In this document: positions 46,592-54,887 of the stretch, piece after piece
Layout of the letters: each line of letters opens with the position of its first letter
Numbering within the stretch: the first letter of the stretch is position 1
Assembly (NCBI GenBank): GCA_945897795.1
Contig: CAMDFT010000004.1
Location: 18,538-82,537, forward strand
Length of the DNA: 64,000 nt
Reading direction: 5' to 3'
DNA from: Limnohabitans sp. Rim8
Lineage (GTDB): Bacteria; Pseudomonadota; Gammaproteobacteria; Burkholderiales; Burkholderiaceae_C
Translations under genes and position numbers: made by a program
The notes under the pieces: model-generated
What the model was told of the DNA's origin: nothing
What the model saw: the letters and a program-made list of their open reading frames with translations, nothing else
Database searches by the model: none

Positions 46592-46675
46592 GCGCCGGGT
46601 TGGGGCCTGAGAGGATGAGCCGATTTGGCGAGCGAAGCGAGTATGAGGTCGAACGCTCAGACCTCAACCCGGCGC
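46592..46675. repeat. Hairpin element 2 (84-nt imperfect palindrome with shared core)
   Basis: Outer arms GCGCCGGGTTGgGGcCTGAG and CTCAGaCCtCAACCCGGCGC pair over 20 bp with two mismatches. The 44-nt interior holds the exact 31-nt core shared with hairpin element 1, inverted relative to it (46618-46648). The outer arms of the two elements are unrelated to each other. Confidence 0.85.
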
Positions 46676-46705
46676 GGCGCGGCAAAGCACCACGAACCGG
46701 AGCTC

Positions 46706-47767
46706 TCAAATGACAACAGGCTCCGGCTCCAACCGAATCCCAAACCGCTCGTACACGCTGGTCTGAATGGCCTTGGCCAGTGTCATCACTTCGCCCCCGG
46801 TGCAAGGGCTCTCGCGACCGCCGCGGTTGACCAGCACCAGCGCCTGCTTTTCATAGACACCGGCATGGCCGACGGTCTTGCCCTTCCAGCCACAGGCGTC
46901 GATCAGCCAGCCTGCCGCCAGCTTGATGCTGCCGTCGGGCATGGGGTAGTGCACCACCTTCGGGTCGCGGGCAATGATGTCGGCGCACTGCTCAGGCGTC
47001 ACCGTCGGGTTCTTGAAGAAGCTGCCTGCATTGCCGATCACCGCCGGATCGGGCAGTTTGGCGCGGCGAATCGCCACCACCCAGTCAAAAATCTGCCGGG
47101 CATCGGGGCTGTGGATGCCGGTCTCGGCCATCTTGCGCTCCAAGTCCAGATAACCCAGCTCGGGTTTCCAGCGCTTGGGCAGCGCAAAGCGCACCCGCAG
47201 GATGACCGCACGGCCCGCCAAGCCCAGGCCATCCGGGCCGTCAGAGCCGACGGAGGCGTGTTTGAACACCGAGTCGCGGTAGCTGAAACCGCATTGCGCC
47301 GCATTCAGACTGAACAGCTCACCGGTAAAAAGGTCCATGGCGTCGAGCGACTCAAAGCGGTCTTGCAGCTCTACGCCATAAGCACCGATGTTTTGCACGG
47401 GCGATGCGCCCACCGTGCCTGGGATCAGCGCCAGGTTTTCCAGGCCGGGGTAACCGTTGTCCAGCGTCCACGCGACCAAGGCGTGCCAGTCCACGCCTGC
47501 GCCCGCCTCGACCACCCAGTGCTTGTCGGTCTCTACCGCCAAACGCATCCCCGGCACCTCGATTTTGAGCACCAGCGCCTTGACGTCGCCGGTGAGCACA
47601 ATGTTGCTGCCGCCGCCCAAGACTTGACGGGGCAAAGTGGCCAAAGTGGGGTCGGCCAGCACGTCCAGCAGGTCGGCTTCGGAGCGCACACGCACCAATG
47701 CCAGCGCCTTGGAGGCGATGCCAAAGGTGTTGTACGGCTGCAAAGGGACGTTTTTCTCCAAGTTCAT
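46706..47767 (-). CDS. murB: UDP-N-acetylenolpyruvoylglucosamine reductase
   Basis: MurB reduces UDP-GlcNAc-enolpyruvate to UDP-MurNAc in peptidoglycan synthesis, with FAD. The N-terminus is [12 protein letters not shown], the FAD loop is [13 protein letters not shown], and the catalytic region reads [20 protein letters not shown] gives the Ser that protonates the substrate. At 353 residues it matches the E. coli type I form (342). Divergent from yajQ, with 40 nt between. Confidence 0.96.
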   Translation of the reverse strand: MNLEKNVPLQPYNTFGIASKALALVRVRSEADLLDVLADPTLATLPRQVLGGGSNIVLTGDVKALVLKIEVPGMRLAVETDKHWVVEAGAGVDWHALVAWTLDNGYPGLENLALIPGTVGASPVQNIGAYGVELQDRFESLDAMDLFTGELFSLNAAQCGFSYRDSVFKHASVGSDGPDGLGLAGRAVILRVRFALPKRWKPELGYLDLERKMAETGIHSPDARQIFDWVVAIRRAKLPDPAVIGNAGSFFKNPTVTPEQCADIIARDPKVVHYPMPDGSIKLAAGWLIDACGWKGKTVGHAGVYEKQALVLVNRGGRESPCTGGEVMTLAKAIQTSVYERFGIRLEPEPVVI

Positions 47768-47807
47768 GGGAGAATTGTCGCATTCTCAACCTCGGACTTT
47801 TACCGCC

Positions 47808-48293
47808 ATGCCCTCGTTTGATACCGTTTGCGAACCCAACATGGCCGAAGTGCGCAACGCTGTTGACACTTCCGCCAAAGAAATCGGCACCCGCTTTGAC
47901 TTCAAAGGCACATCGGCCAAGATCGAGCTCAAAGACAAAGAGATCACGATGTTTGGCGACGCCGAATTTCAACTCACGCAGGTCGAAGACATCTTGCGCA
48001 ACAAGCTCACCAAACGCAATGTGGACGTGCGCTTTCTGGACATTGGCAAGGTGGAAAAAATCGGCGGCGACAAGGTCAAGCAAGTGATCAAGGTGAAAAA
48101 CGGCATCGAGACCGAAGATGCCAAGAAGATCACCAAGTTGATCAAGGAAAGCAAGATCAAGGTGCAAGCGTCCATACAGGGCGATGCGGTGCGTGTGACC
48201 GGAGCCAAGCGCGATGACTTGCAAGAAGCCATGGCGCTGCTGCGCAAAGACATGACCGAGTTGCCGCTGTCCTTCGACAACTTCCGCGATTGA
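47808..48293 (+). CDS. yajQ: YajQ family nucleotide (cyclic di-GMP)-binding protein
   Basis: YajQ proteins are small two-domain ferredoxin-like-fold proteins; some bind cyclic di-GMP. The ATG at 47808 gives 161 residues beginning [20 protein letters not shown], the standard family start, and ending [10 protein letters not shown]. The [20 protein letters not shown] central strand is conserved. The longer track ORF lies over the murB 5' end and is not used. Confidence 0.95.
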   Translation: MPSFDTVCEPNMAEVRNAVDTSAKEIGTRFDFKGTSAKIELKDKEITMFGDAEFQLTQVEDILRNKLTKRNVDVRFLDIGKVEKIGGDKVKQVIKVKNGIETEDAKKITKLIKESKIKVQASIQGDAVRVTGAKRDDLQEAMALLRKDMTELPLSFDNFRD

Positions 48294-48315
48294 TCAGGGT
48301 TGAACCAGCGCTGCT

Positions 48316-49062
48316 TCAGCGCGTGGGCTCGTCCAAAAATCCGCCCGAGCGCAGCGTGACCACCAAGGTGTCGCGCCAGCCGCCCGGTTGTTCGGGCTGA
48401 ATGGGGGTGGTCTCGTGGATCACACGGGTATCGTCCAGCAGCAACACGGACCAAGGTTCACTCAAGGTGAAGCGCTGGCCGCGCGGGCTGTCCATGTCAA
48501 ACACCCGCGTCTCGCCGCCCTTGATGCCATGGCGACCCACCAAAAACACCGCTACCCAGTTCACCCCATCGCGGTGCGCGCCCTCGGGCGTGGGGCGGCC
48601 AATGCCGTCGGTGGTGTCGATGCGGAACTGGTGCGCCTCGGTGAACCAGGTCTGATCGCCCTGCGCGGCTGAGGCCACACGACCCAGCCAGCACAACAAT
48701 TTTTGCCACGCCGCTTGTTGCACCACCTCGGGCGACATCGGTTCAAACCAACGCTGCATGCCGCCGTGCAAAGCGTTGTAAGACAAGGGCTGCCAATGGG
48801 CACGGTGCGGCGTGGCCGCTGTTATGTTGGCCGTGACCTCAAAACTTGCGTGACGGCGTCGGCGGTAGCGCCCACCATCCTTGAGGTACTGGTCTGGCGG
48901 CAAATCGTTCCAACTCGGCTCCAGCGCTTGCAAGTCCGTGATCGGGACACCCGCCAAAGCGCCCACACTCGCGGCATCGAGCACCGCAAAGCCTTGCGCG
49001 GCCAAAGTGGCCTTGAGTTGATCGGGTGCGGTCAAAGGGGGCAGCAGCGTTTGTTGGGGCAT
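48316..49062 (-). CDS. 2OG-Fe dioxygenase family protein
   Basis: A 248-residue protein of the 2OG-Fe dioxygenase group that includes bacterial amino-acid hydroxylases (L-isoleucine dioxygenase type). The iron ligands are suggested by H-x-D in GAHRDGVNW and a distal His in RVIHETTPI, and YLKDGGRYRRRRHASF is a family-like segment. The start is the ATG at 49062, since the 32 upstream residues have no homology. Substrate unknown; hydroxylation of a free amino acid is the best guess. It is convergent with yajQ. Confidence 0.85.
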   Translation of the reverse strand: MPQQTLLPPLTAPDQLKATLAAQGFAVLDAASVGALAGVPITDLQALEPSWNDLPPDQYLKDGGRYRRRRHASFEVTANITAATPHRAHWQPLSYNALHGGMQRWFEPMSPEVVQQAAWQKLLCWLGRVASAAQGDQTWFTEAHQFRIDTTDGIGRPTPEGAHRDGVNWVAVFLVGRHGIKGGETRVFDMDSPRGQRFTLSEPWSVLLLDDTRVIHETTPIQPEQPGGWRDTLVVTLRSGGFLDEPTR

Positions 49063-49225
49063 GAAAACGTCCAGGAGATCAGGCAAAGGACGCAAGCATA
49101 ACGCCCAGTCGGTCCTGTTCTGACCAGATGGCACAGCACAAGGGTTTTCAAACCTCAAGGCTGACCTGCGTCAAAGCCCGCAGTCCCATGGCGACCTAAG
49201 CTGTGGCCTCAGAAAAGGACCGACG

Positions 49226-49690
49226 ATGAGCAGACTGCAATGGAGCGACGGCTTGTCGCTGGACATGCCCGGCATGGACGATGAGCACAAAACTTTGGTC
49301 ACCTTGCTGGATCTGGCGCATGAAGCCTCCGATCCGGTTTTGACATCACGCTGGCGCGATCTGGTGCAACACACCGCCCGCGTTTTTGAGCGGGAAGACC
49401 GCTGGATGCACATGACGCAATTTTCTTCAGACCACATCCACAGCACGCAACACAAGGTGGTGTTGAAAGTCATGCAAGAGGGCCTGCGCGTGGGCGAATC
49501 TGGCAACTTGGCACTGATCCGCAACATGGCGGCCGAACTGGGGCAATGGTTCGCCAACCACAGGCAATCCATGGATGCGGCGCTGGCCCTGCACCTGCGC
49601 CGGGTCGGCTATGACCCGGCCACGGGCGTGCTCAGCATGCCCGACGACATCGCCCTTGAGGACTGCGCTAGGTCCTCAATTCAAGCGTAA
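49226..49690 (+). CDS. Bacterial hemerythrin-like protein
   Basis: A 154-residue oxygen-binding or oxygen-sensing four-helix bundle with a di-iron site. The expected ligands are seen at His21 (DDEHKTL), His49 (QHTARVF), a Glu at 55/57 (EREDRW), His72/His76 (IHSTQHK), His112 (ANHRQSMD) and Asp117. No fused signalling domain is present. Its stop overlaps the MetE stop region by 10 nt on the opposite strand. Confidence 0.93.
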   Translation: MSRLQWSDGLSLDMPGMDDEHKTLVTLLDLAHEASDPVLTSRWRDLVQHTARVFEREDRWMHMTQFSSDHIHSTQHKVVLKVMQEGLRVGESGNLALIRNMAAELGQWFANHRQSMDAALALHLRRVGYDPATGVLSMPDDIALEDCARSSIQA

Positions 49691-50700
49691 CGCTGGCTGG
49701 CCAGCTTGGCCCCTTCGGCCAGGGCCTTGAGCTTGGCCTCGGCCACAGCCCGGCTCATGGGCGCCAGGCCGCAGTTGGTGCAAGCGATCAGGCGGTGCTT
49801 GGGCACGAACTGCAAGGCGCGGCCAATGGTGTCGGCGATTTCTTCAGCGGTTTCGATGGCCGGGTTGGCCACGTCGATCACGCCCACCATCACGTCTTTG
49901 CCTTCGAGCAGCTTCATCATTTCCATCGGCACATGCGAGTGCATGCACTCGAGGCTGACTTGCTGGATGCTGCTCTTGGCCAAGGCCGGAAACACCTTTT
50001 CGTACTGACGCCACTCGTCGCCCAAAGTCTTTTTCCAGTTGTTGTTGGCTTCGATGCCGTAGCCGTAGCAAATGTGGACCGCCGTCGTGCAGGTCAGGCC
50101 ACGCGCGGCGATTTCGAGCGCCTGCACACCCCAGTCGGCCGCGTCGTCCATGTAGACGTTGAAAGCGGGTTCGTCGAACTGGATGATGTCCACGCCATCG
50201 GCCTGCAGCGCCAGCGCTTCTTGGTTGAGCAACTCGGCAAAGGCCATGGCCATCTTGACCTTGTCGCCGTAAAAACGGTCGGCCACGGTGTCCACAATCG
50301 TCATCGGGCCAGGCAAGGTGAATTTGAGTTTTTTCTTGGTGTGGGCGCGGGCCAGCTGGGCTTCAAAAGCATGCACGCGGCCCTTCAGACGCAGCGGCGC
50401 AACGACCTGCGGCACCTGCGCGTCGTAGCGGTTGTTGCGGATGCCCATGGTGACCTTGTTCACAAAGTCGATGCCCTCGACCTGCTCGACAAAGCCGTGC
50501 ACAAAATGCTGACGGGCTTGTTCGCCGTCACCGATCACGTCCAGACCTGCGTCTTCTTGCGCCTTGATCCACAAGAGCGTGGCGTCGGCCTTGGCTTGCT
50601 GCAACTCAGGGCCTTGGGTGGTCCACTGGGGCCAAAGTTTTTCGGTTTCGGCCAGCCAGGCGGGTTTGGGCAAGCTGCCAGCGATTGCAGTGGTGAACAT
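49681..50700 (-). CDS. Core methionine synthase, MetE C-terminal domain type
   Basis: A 339-residue cobalamin-independent methionine-synthase-like protein made only of the C-terminal TIM-barrel of MetE. The zinc ligands are seen as His and Cys in VHICYGYG, Glu in SLECMHSH and Cys in ACTNCGLAPM. The N-terminal MetE half (~400 residues) is absent; such core forms use different methyl donors from full MetE. It shares direction with the flavin monooxygenase and ligase genes upstream, with 26 nt after the former. Its methyl donor cannot be read from sequence. Confidence 0.88.
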   Translation of the reverse strand: MFTTAIAGSLPKPAWLAETEKLWPQWTTQGPELQQAKADATLLWIKAQEDAGLDVIGDGEQARQHFVHGFVEQVEGIDFVNKVTMGIRNNRYDAQVPQVVAPLRLKGRVHAFEAQLARAHTKKKLKFTLPGPMTIVDTVADRFYGDKVKMAMAFAELLNQEALALQADGVDIIQFDEPAFNVYMDDAADWGVQALEIAARGLTCTTAVHICYGYGIEANNNWKKTLGDEWRQYEKVFPALAKSSIQQVSLECMHSHVPMEMMKLLEGKDVMVGVIDVANPAIETAEEIADTIGRALQFVPKHRLIACTNCGLAPMSRAVAEAKLKALAEGAKLASQRYA

Positions 50701-50726
50701 GTCAAAAATCCTGAGGGTTTAAAAAA

Positions 50727-51746
50727 TCAAAGCGTGGAGTTTGCCGTCAATCCAAATTCTTGGGCGAGCAACTCGTAAGAGCGCATTTGCGCTGCAGGGT
50801 CATGCGTCCAGGTGATGACCACCAACTCGTCCACTTCGAGTCGGGCCGCCAATTGGCGCAGCTTGCGGCCCACGGTGGCTGCCGAGCCGATCAAGGCCGA
50901 CTCGCGCAAGCGCTCCAGCGCAAACTGCTCGGCAGGGCTGTAAGCGCGTGCCGCTTCTTCGGGAGGCAGCAGCGCACCGATGCGGCCCAGGTTGCGGTCC
51001 ATCTTCCAGCGGGCACGGCTTTCAAACAGACGCAGTGCTTCTTCGTCGGTGTCGGCTGCCAAAGCCCAGACACAAAGCGCTGCGGATGGCCTTTGCAGGC
51101 CCGCACTGGGTCGGAAAGTTTCTCGGTAAATCTGCAGGGCCTCGTCAGCGCCTTGCCCATCGGTGATGAAGTAAGCAAATGCATAAGGCAGCCCCAAGTG
51201 CGCCGCCAACTGAGCGCCATAGTCCGAACTGCCCAGCATCCAGACGTCGGGCGAGGTCTCCGACTGCGGGTAGGCGTAGACGTTGTGCCCCGGGTGGCCG
51301 GGCGGCAAGTTGTGCCCGCTCACCCAGGCTTGCAGCTCCATCACCTGCTGAGGAAAGCGCTCGGAGGCGTTGCGGTCAGGGTTGAGCAACTGCGCGGTGC
51401 GCCCATCGCTGCCCGGCGCGCGGCCCACGCCCAGATCAATGCGGCCCGGGGCCAAAGCATCGAGCACGCGAAACTGCTCGGCCACCTTGAGCGCCGCGTA
51501 ATGCGGCAGCATCACGCCGGCGCTGCCAATGCGAATGCGCTGGGTGCGGGCGGCAATGGCCGCCATCAGCACTTCAGGGGCGCTGCCCACGATGCTGGGG
51601 TGGCTGTGGTGCTCGCTCACCCAAAAGCGGTGGTAGCCCAAGGCCTCGGCCTTTTCGGCCAACGCCAGGGTCTGGCGAATGGTGGCGTCTTGCCCGCGCC
51701 CTTCGGCGGCGGCAGACTGGTCAAGGACAGACAGTTTCAAGCTCAT
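50727..51746 (-). CDS. LLM-class flavin-dependent oxidoreductase
   Basis: A 339-residue luciferase-like monooxygenase, a TIM-barrel that uses FMN supplied by a reductase. The start MSLKLSVLDQSAAAEGRGQD fits the MsnO8-type group, with HRFWVSEHHSHPSIVGSAPEV and GRIDLGVGRAPGSDG as landmark segments. The ATG at 51746 overlaps the ligase stop by 4 nt, so the two genes are coupled. The substrate is unknown. The ORF track start is 19 codons upstream and overlaps the ligase gene. Confidence 0.91.
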   Translation of the reverse strand: MSLKLSVLDQSAAAEGRGQDATIRQTLALAEKAEALGYHRFWVSEHHSHPSIVGSAPEVLMAAIAARTQRIRIGSAGVMLPHYAALKVAEQFRVLDALAPGRIDLGVGRAPGSDGRTAQLLNPDRNASERFPQQVMELQAWVSGHNLPPGHPGHNVYAYPQSETSPDVWMLGSSDYGAQLAAHLGLPYAFAYFITDGQGADEALQIYRETFRPSAGLQRPSAALCVWALAADTDEEALRLFESRARWKMDRNLGRIGALLPPEEAARAYSPAEQFALERLRESALIGSAATVGRKLRQLAARLEVDELVVITWTHDPAAQMRSYELLAQEFGLTANSTL

Positions 51747-53461
51747 GTGGTTTTGGTTTCGGGGGCCAAAGCGGCCATTTCGGCCTCTTGCAGTGCCCGC
51801 CACATGACTTTGCCACTGCCGCTCTTGGGCAAAGCGTCGACAAAAGTCACAGCGCGGGGCATTTTGTAAACCGCCATGTTCTCACGGCACCAGTCGATGA
51901 TGTCTTGCTCGCTGACTTTGCCCTTGTGGTCTTGCCGCAAAACCACCACCGCCTTGACCGACTCCCCCCGATACGCGTCACGGGTACCGATGATGCAAGC
52001 CTCCTGAATGGCCGGGTGGCGAAACATCAGCGCCTCGACCTCTGCAGGCCAGACCTTGAAGCCGCTGGCGTTGATCATCCGCTTCAATCGGTCGGTCATG
52101 AAGAAGTAACCTTCTTCATCGACTCTGCCCATGTCGCCCGAACGGAAAAAACGGAACCCGTCACGCTCAAAGAAAGCGGCTGCCGTGGCTTCGGGCCGCT
52201 TCCAGTAGCCCTTGAACACCTGCGGGCCACTGATCACGATCTCGCCCGACTCGCCAGGTGGCAACTCGGCCAGGGTCTCGGGGTCCACAATGCGCGACTC
52301 CACGCTCATGAACGGAATGCCCAGGCACTGCTTTTTGGGTGCATCGGGGGGATTGGTGTGCGAAGGCGCGGCTGTTTCGGTCAGGCCGTAACCCTCGACA
52401 TAACGCAGCCCGAACTGCTCCAGCAAACGTTGCGCCACCGCCTCCGGCATGGCCGCGCCGCCCCCGCCGATATAAACCAGACTGCTCAGGTCATAGCGGT
52501 CCATGTGCGGGCTGCCCAGCAAGTCGATCACCATGGTGGGGATATTGGTCCAGTGCGTCACGCTCCACTTGGAGATCAAATGCCCTGCCACATCGCGGTC
52601 CCAGCGGGGCATCAGCACCAGGCTGGCCCCGAGCAAAATGCTGGTGTGCATGACACTGACCATACCCGTGATGTGGAACATGGGCACCACGCACAGCGTC
52701 ACGTTTTCAGGCGTGCCATTGCCCCACAAGGCACTGGACATGGCGTTGTGCATGATGGAGCCATGGGTGTGCATGCAGCCCTTGGGCAAGCCGGTGGTGC
52801 CGCTGGTGTAGGGCAAGATGGCCAAGTCATCCGTCTTGGCCTGAGGCGGGGGCAAGTCCACCGTGGGGGCTCCCATCAAATCGGCCCAGGCGTGCAAATG
52901 GCCCGACTCCAGGTTGGGCAAAGGCCGCACCGGCAGCAACCACGGCCGCCAGGCCTCAGGCATGTCTTCGGGGCCGACCGTATTGGGGTCAAACACATCA
53001 GTGAACTGCGTCACCACCAAGTGCTTCAAGCGATCTTCGGGCGGCAAAGCCGCACTGGCCTGGGCCAAATCAGGAGCCAGGTCGGCCGTGGTCACGGCCA
53101 CTTTTGTGTCGGGGTCGGTGATGTAGTGCTTGAGCTCTTCGGCCCGGTTCATCGGATTGACTGGCACCACCACCGCGTCGATGCGCAGAACAGCAAAGTG
53201 CGTGATCACAAGCTGGGGGCAGTTTTGCATGTCCAGCACCACCCGGTCGCCGGCCTGTACACCCAAGGTCTTGAGCTGCCCCGCCAACTGCTCGGCGCTG
53301 GCCATCAACTCCCGGTAGGTCCAAACCCGGCCCATGAAGACCAGCGCGGCTTTCTCGGGGTATCGTAGGGCACTGATGGCCAAGTTCATCCACAAGGATG
53401 TGGCGGGCGCGGTGATCCGGTAGGGCAGACGAGCAGGCCATACAGCAGCGTGAGCGGGCAT
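51743..53461 (-). CDS. AMP-dependent (fatty) acyl-CoA ligase
   Basis: A 572-residue acyl-adenylate-forming enzyme that activates a carboxylic acid as its CoA thioester. The phosphate-binding loop is ILPYTSGTTGLPKGCMH near residue 215. YGLTETAAPSH is the AMP motif and RLKRMINASGFKVWPAEVEAL carries the hinge. The catalytic lysine is in KSGSGKVMWR near the C-terminus. ATG at 53461 follows AGGAGA and is used instead of the TTG one codon out. Chain length is not evident, although long-chain types share this layout. Confidence 0.94.
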   Translation of the reverse strand: MPAHAAVWPARLPYRITAPATSLWMNLAISALRYPEKAALVFMGRVWTYRELMASAEQLAGQLKTLGVQAGDRVVLDMQNCPQLVITHFAVLRIDAVVVPVNPMNRAEELKHYITDPDTKVAVTTADLAPDLAQASAALPPEDRLKHLVVTQFTDVFDPNTVGPEDMPEAWRPWLLPVRPLPNLESGHLHAWADLMGAPTVDLPPPQAKTDDLAILPYTSGTTGLPKGCMHTHGSIMHNAMSSALWGNGTPENVTLCVVPMFHITGMVSVMHTSILLGASLVLMPRWDRDVAGHLISKWSVTHWTNIPTMVIDLLGSPHMDRYDLSSLVYIGGGGAAMPEAVAQRLLEQFGLRYVEGYGLTETAAPSHTNPPDAPKKQCLGIPFMSVESRIVDPETLAELPPGESGEIVISGPQVFKGYWKRPEATAAAFFERDGFRFFRSGDMGRVDEEGYFFMTDRLKRMINASGFKVWPAEVEALMFRHPAIQEACIIGTRDAYRGESVKAVVVLRQDHKGKVSEQDIIDWCRENMAVYKMPRAVTFVDALPKSGSGKVMWRALQEAEMAALAPETKTT

Positions 53462-53539
53462 CAAAGGGTCTCCTGTTATTGGCCGTCATATTAAGGGCGC
53501 ACCTGACTGGCAGAGGCTTTGCGTTTGTCGCGGACGGGA

Positions 53540-53666
53540 CCGACCCTCAACAAGCAGAAGACATCTTTATGAAATTGTTCCGCTTAATTTGTTTCAAGAT
53601 GTTTCTATAAAGGTAATAAAGTATTCTTTTTATTCCATTTGGTATTTTTATCACTAAAATAAAGTC
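53540..53666 (+). promoter_or_regulatory. AT-rich upstream region of the HTH-receiver gene
   Basis: The ~100 nt before 53667 are markedly AT-rich (TTTCTATAAAGG, TATTTTTATCACTAAAAT), unlike the GC-rich rest of the window. TATAAA and TAAAAT could serve as -10 boxes, but no convincing -35 partner is at the right spacing. Nothing coding is seen here. Confidence 0.5.
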
Positions 53667-54287
53667 ATGCAAACACATCCCACACCCGATACACCCGAAG
53701 ACTATTGCGGCACCACCTATGCAGCCAAATTGCTTGGGCTGTCCGTGGGCACCATTCAGACTTTGGTGGAAAAAAACGAACTCCAGGCTTGGAAGACCCA
53801 GGGCGGCCACCGCCGCATCTCCATGCCCTCGATTCGCGATTACCAGAAAAAACACAACATGCTGATGAGTCCCAGCGAAATCCGTGAGCACAGGCTGCGG
53901 GTTTTGCTGGTCGAAGACGATCCAGTGACCCGCAACATGGTGCGGGACTTCTGCAACCGCTGCGAAATGCCCGTCGATTGCACGGCCATGTCCTCCGGTT
54001 TGGAGGCCCTCATCGACATGGCCAGCATCCAACCCGATGTGCTGATTGCCGACCTGAACATGCCAGGCGTGGATGGGTTTGAGCTGCTGCGCACCCTCAA
54101 AAACTCAACCCAGTTTCAACGCATGACTTGTTTGGTGATCTCTGCCTTGTCGCAAGAGGAAATCACGGCCCGCGGCGGCTTGCCAGAGGGCACGATCTTC
54201 ATGGCCAAGCCTGTGAATATGCAGTGGTTCAACGGTTTCTTCACTGCTTTGATCGCGGGTCGAAAGCTCGAACACCACGCGGTTTGA
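53667..54287 (+). CDS. HTH-receiver protein (N-terminal excisionase-type DNA-binding domain, C-terminal REC)
   Basis: A 206-residue regulator with reversed domain order. Residues ~13-62 form an excisionase/MerR-like helix-turn-helix (TTYAAKLLGLSVGTIQTLVE and TQGGHRRISMPSI). Residues ~77-200 form a response-regulator receiver with Asp84/Asp85 (VEDD), phosphoacceptor Asp129 (IADLNMPG), Ser159 and Lys181 (MAKPVN), all intact. Most response regulators place the receiver first. No histidine kinase is adjacent. It lies behind an AT-rich upstream region and is divergent from the ligase gene. Confidence 0.86.
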   Translation: MQTHPTPDTPEDYCGTTYAAKLLGLSVGTIQTLVEKNELQAWKTQGGHRRISMPSIRDYQKKHNMLMSPSEIREHRLRVLLVEDDPVTRNMVRDFCNRCEMPVDCTAMSSGLEALIDMASIQPDVLIADLNMPGVDGFELLRTLKNSTQFQRMTCLVISALSQEEITARGGLPEGTIFMAKPVNMQWFNGFFTALIAGRKLEHHAV

Positions 54288-54417
54288 TCGCTCGGTAGCC
54301 ACCATTTTTCAATACATTTGGTTTCACATTTCAAATTAATCCTCTTCGCAAGCACACCACTCCTTCCCACAATGGAACTCACTGCAGATTTTTGCAGTCA
54401 AACCAAGGAGCGTAAAC

Positions 54418-54801
54418 ATGTTGAAGAAAATCACAGGTGCATTGCTGGCTTTCGGATTCGCAAGCCTGACCTGGGCCCAGCAAATTGATTTGAACAAGGC
54501 CACCGAAGTGGAGCTCGATGCCCTCAAGGGCGTGGGGCCAGTGCTAACCAAGGCGGTGATGGACGAGCGCAAAAAAGCCCCGTTCAAAAACTGGGAAGAT
54601 GCCACCAGCCGTGTCAAAGGCCTGGGCCCCCAAAAGGCCAGCAGTTTGTCCGAGCAAGGTGTGCGGGTGCAAGGCAGTGCTTACAACGTCAAAGCGGCTG
54701 AGACAAAGCCCGCCGCCAAGGACGCAAGCGCCGATAAAGCTGCGGCCAAAGCAGCCAAACCTGCTGATGCAACCGCCAAAACCGCACCTGCCAAAAACTG
54801 A
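54418..54801 (+). CDS. ComEA-like helix-hairpin-helix DNA-binding protein
   Basis: A 127-residue exported protein. The signal peptide MLKKITGALLAFGFASLTWAQ is followed by IDLNKATEVELDALKGVGP, the helix-hairpin-helix motif of ComEA, which binds incoming DNA in the periplasm during natural transformation. A second hairpin VKGLGPQKASSLSEQGV and a Lys/Ala-rich tail complete it. AAGGAG precedes the ATG. Housekeeping roles have also been proposed for short ComEA-like proteins, and no other competence gene is nearby. Confidence 0.9.
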   Translation: MLKKITGALLAFGFASLTWAQQIDLNKATEVELDALKGVGPVLTKAVMDERKKAPFKNWEDATSRVKGLGPQKASSLSEQGVRVQGSAYNVKAAETKPAAKDASADKAAAKAAKPADATAKTAPAKN

Positions 54802-54820
54802 AAAAACGCTGTCACACCTG

Positions 54821-54848
54821 GCCTGCCGACTCGATCGATTCGGCAGGC
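54821..54848. terminator. Weak hairpin after the ComEA-like gene
   Basis: A perfect 9-bp stem GCCTGCCGA/TCGGCAGGC with a 10-nt loop, 19 nt after the stop. No T-run follows on the plus strand, so termination is uncertain. It lies between two converging genes. Confidence 0.4.
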
Positions 54849-54887
54849 ATGGCCCTTAGCCAGAGGTTTTTGACGCTGCGTAGGCGT

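Noticed and set aside
46089-46675. Composite transposon bounded by terminal inverted repeats
   Set aside because: Only the inner 31-nt core matches between the two sides; the outer arms differ and no transposase or target duplication was seen.
51788-53368. 526-residue plus-strand ORF antisense to the acyl-CoA ligase
   Set aside because: Shadow frame; His/Gln-rich composition and no domain.
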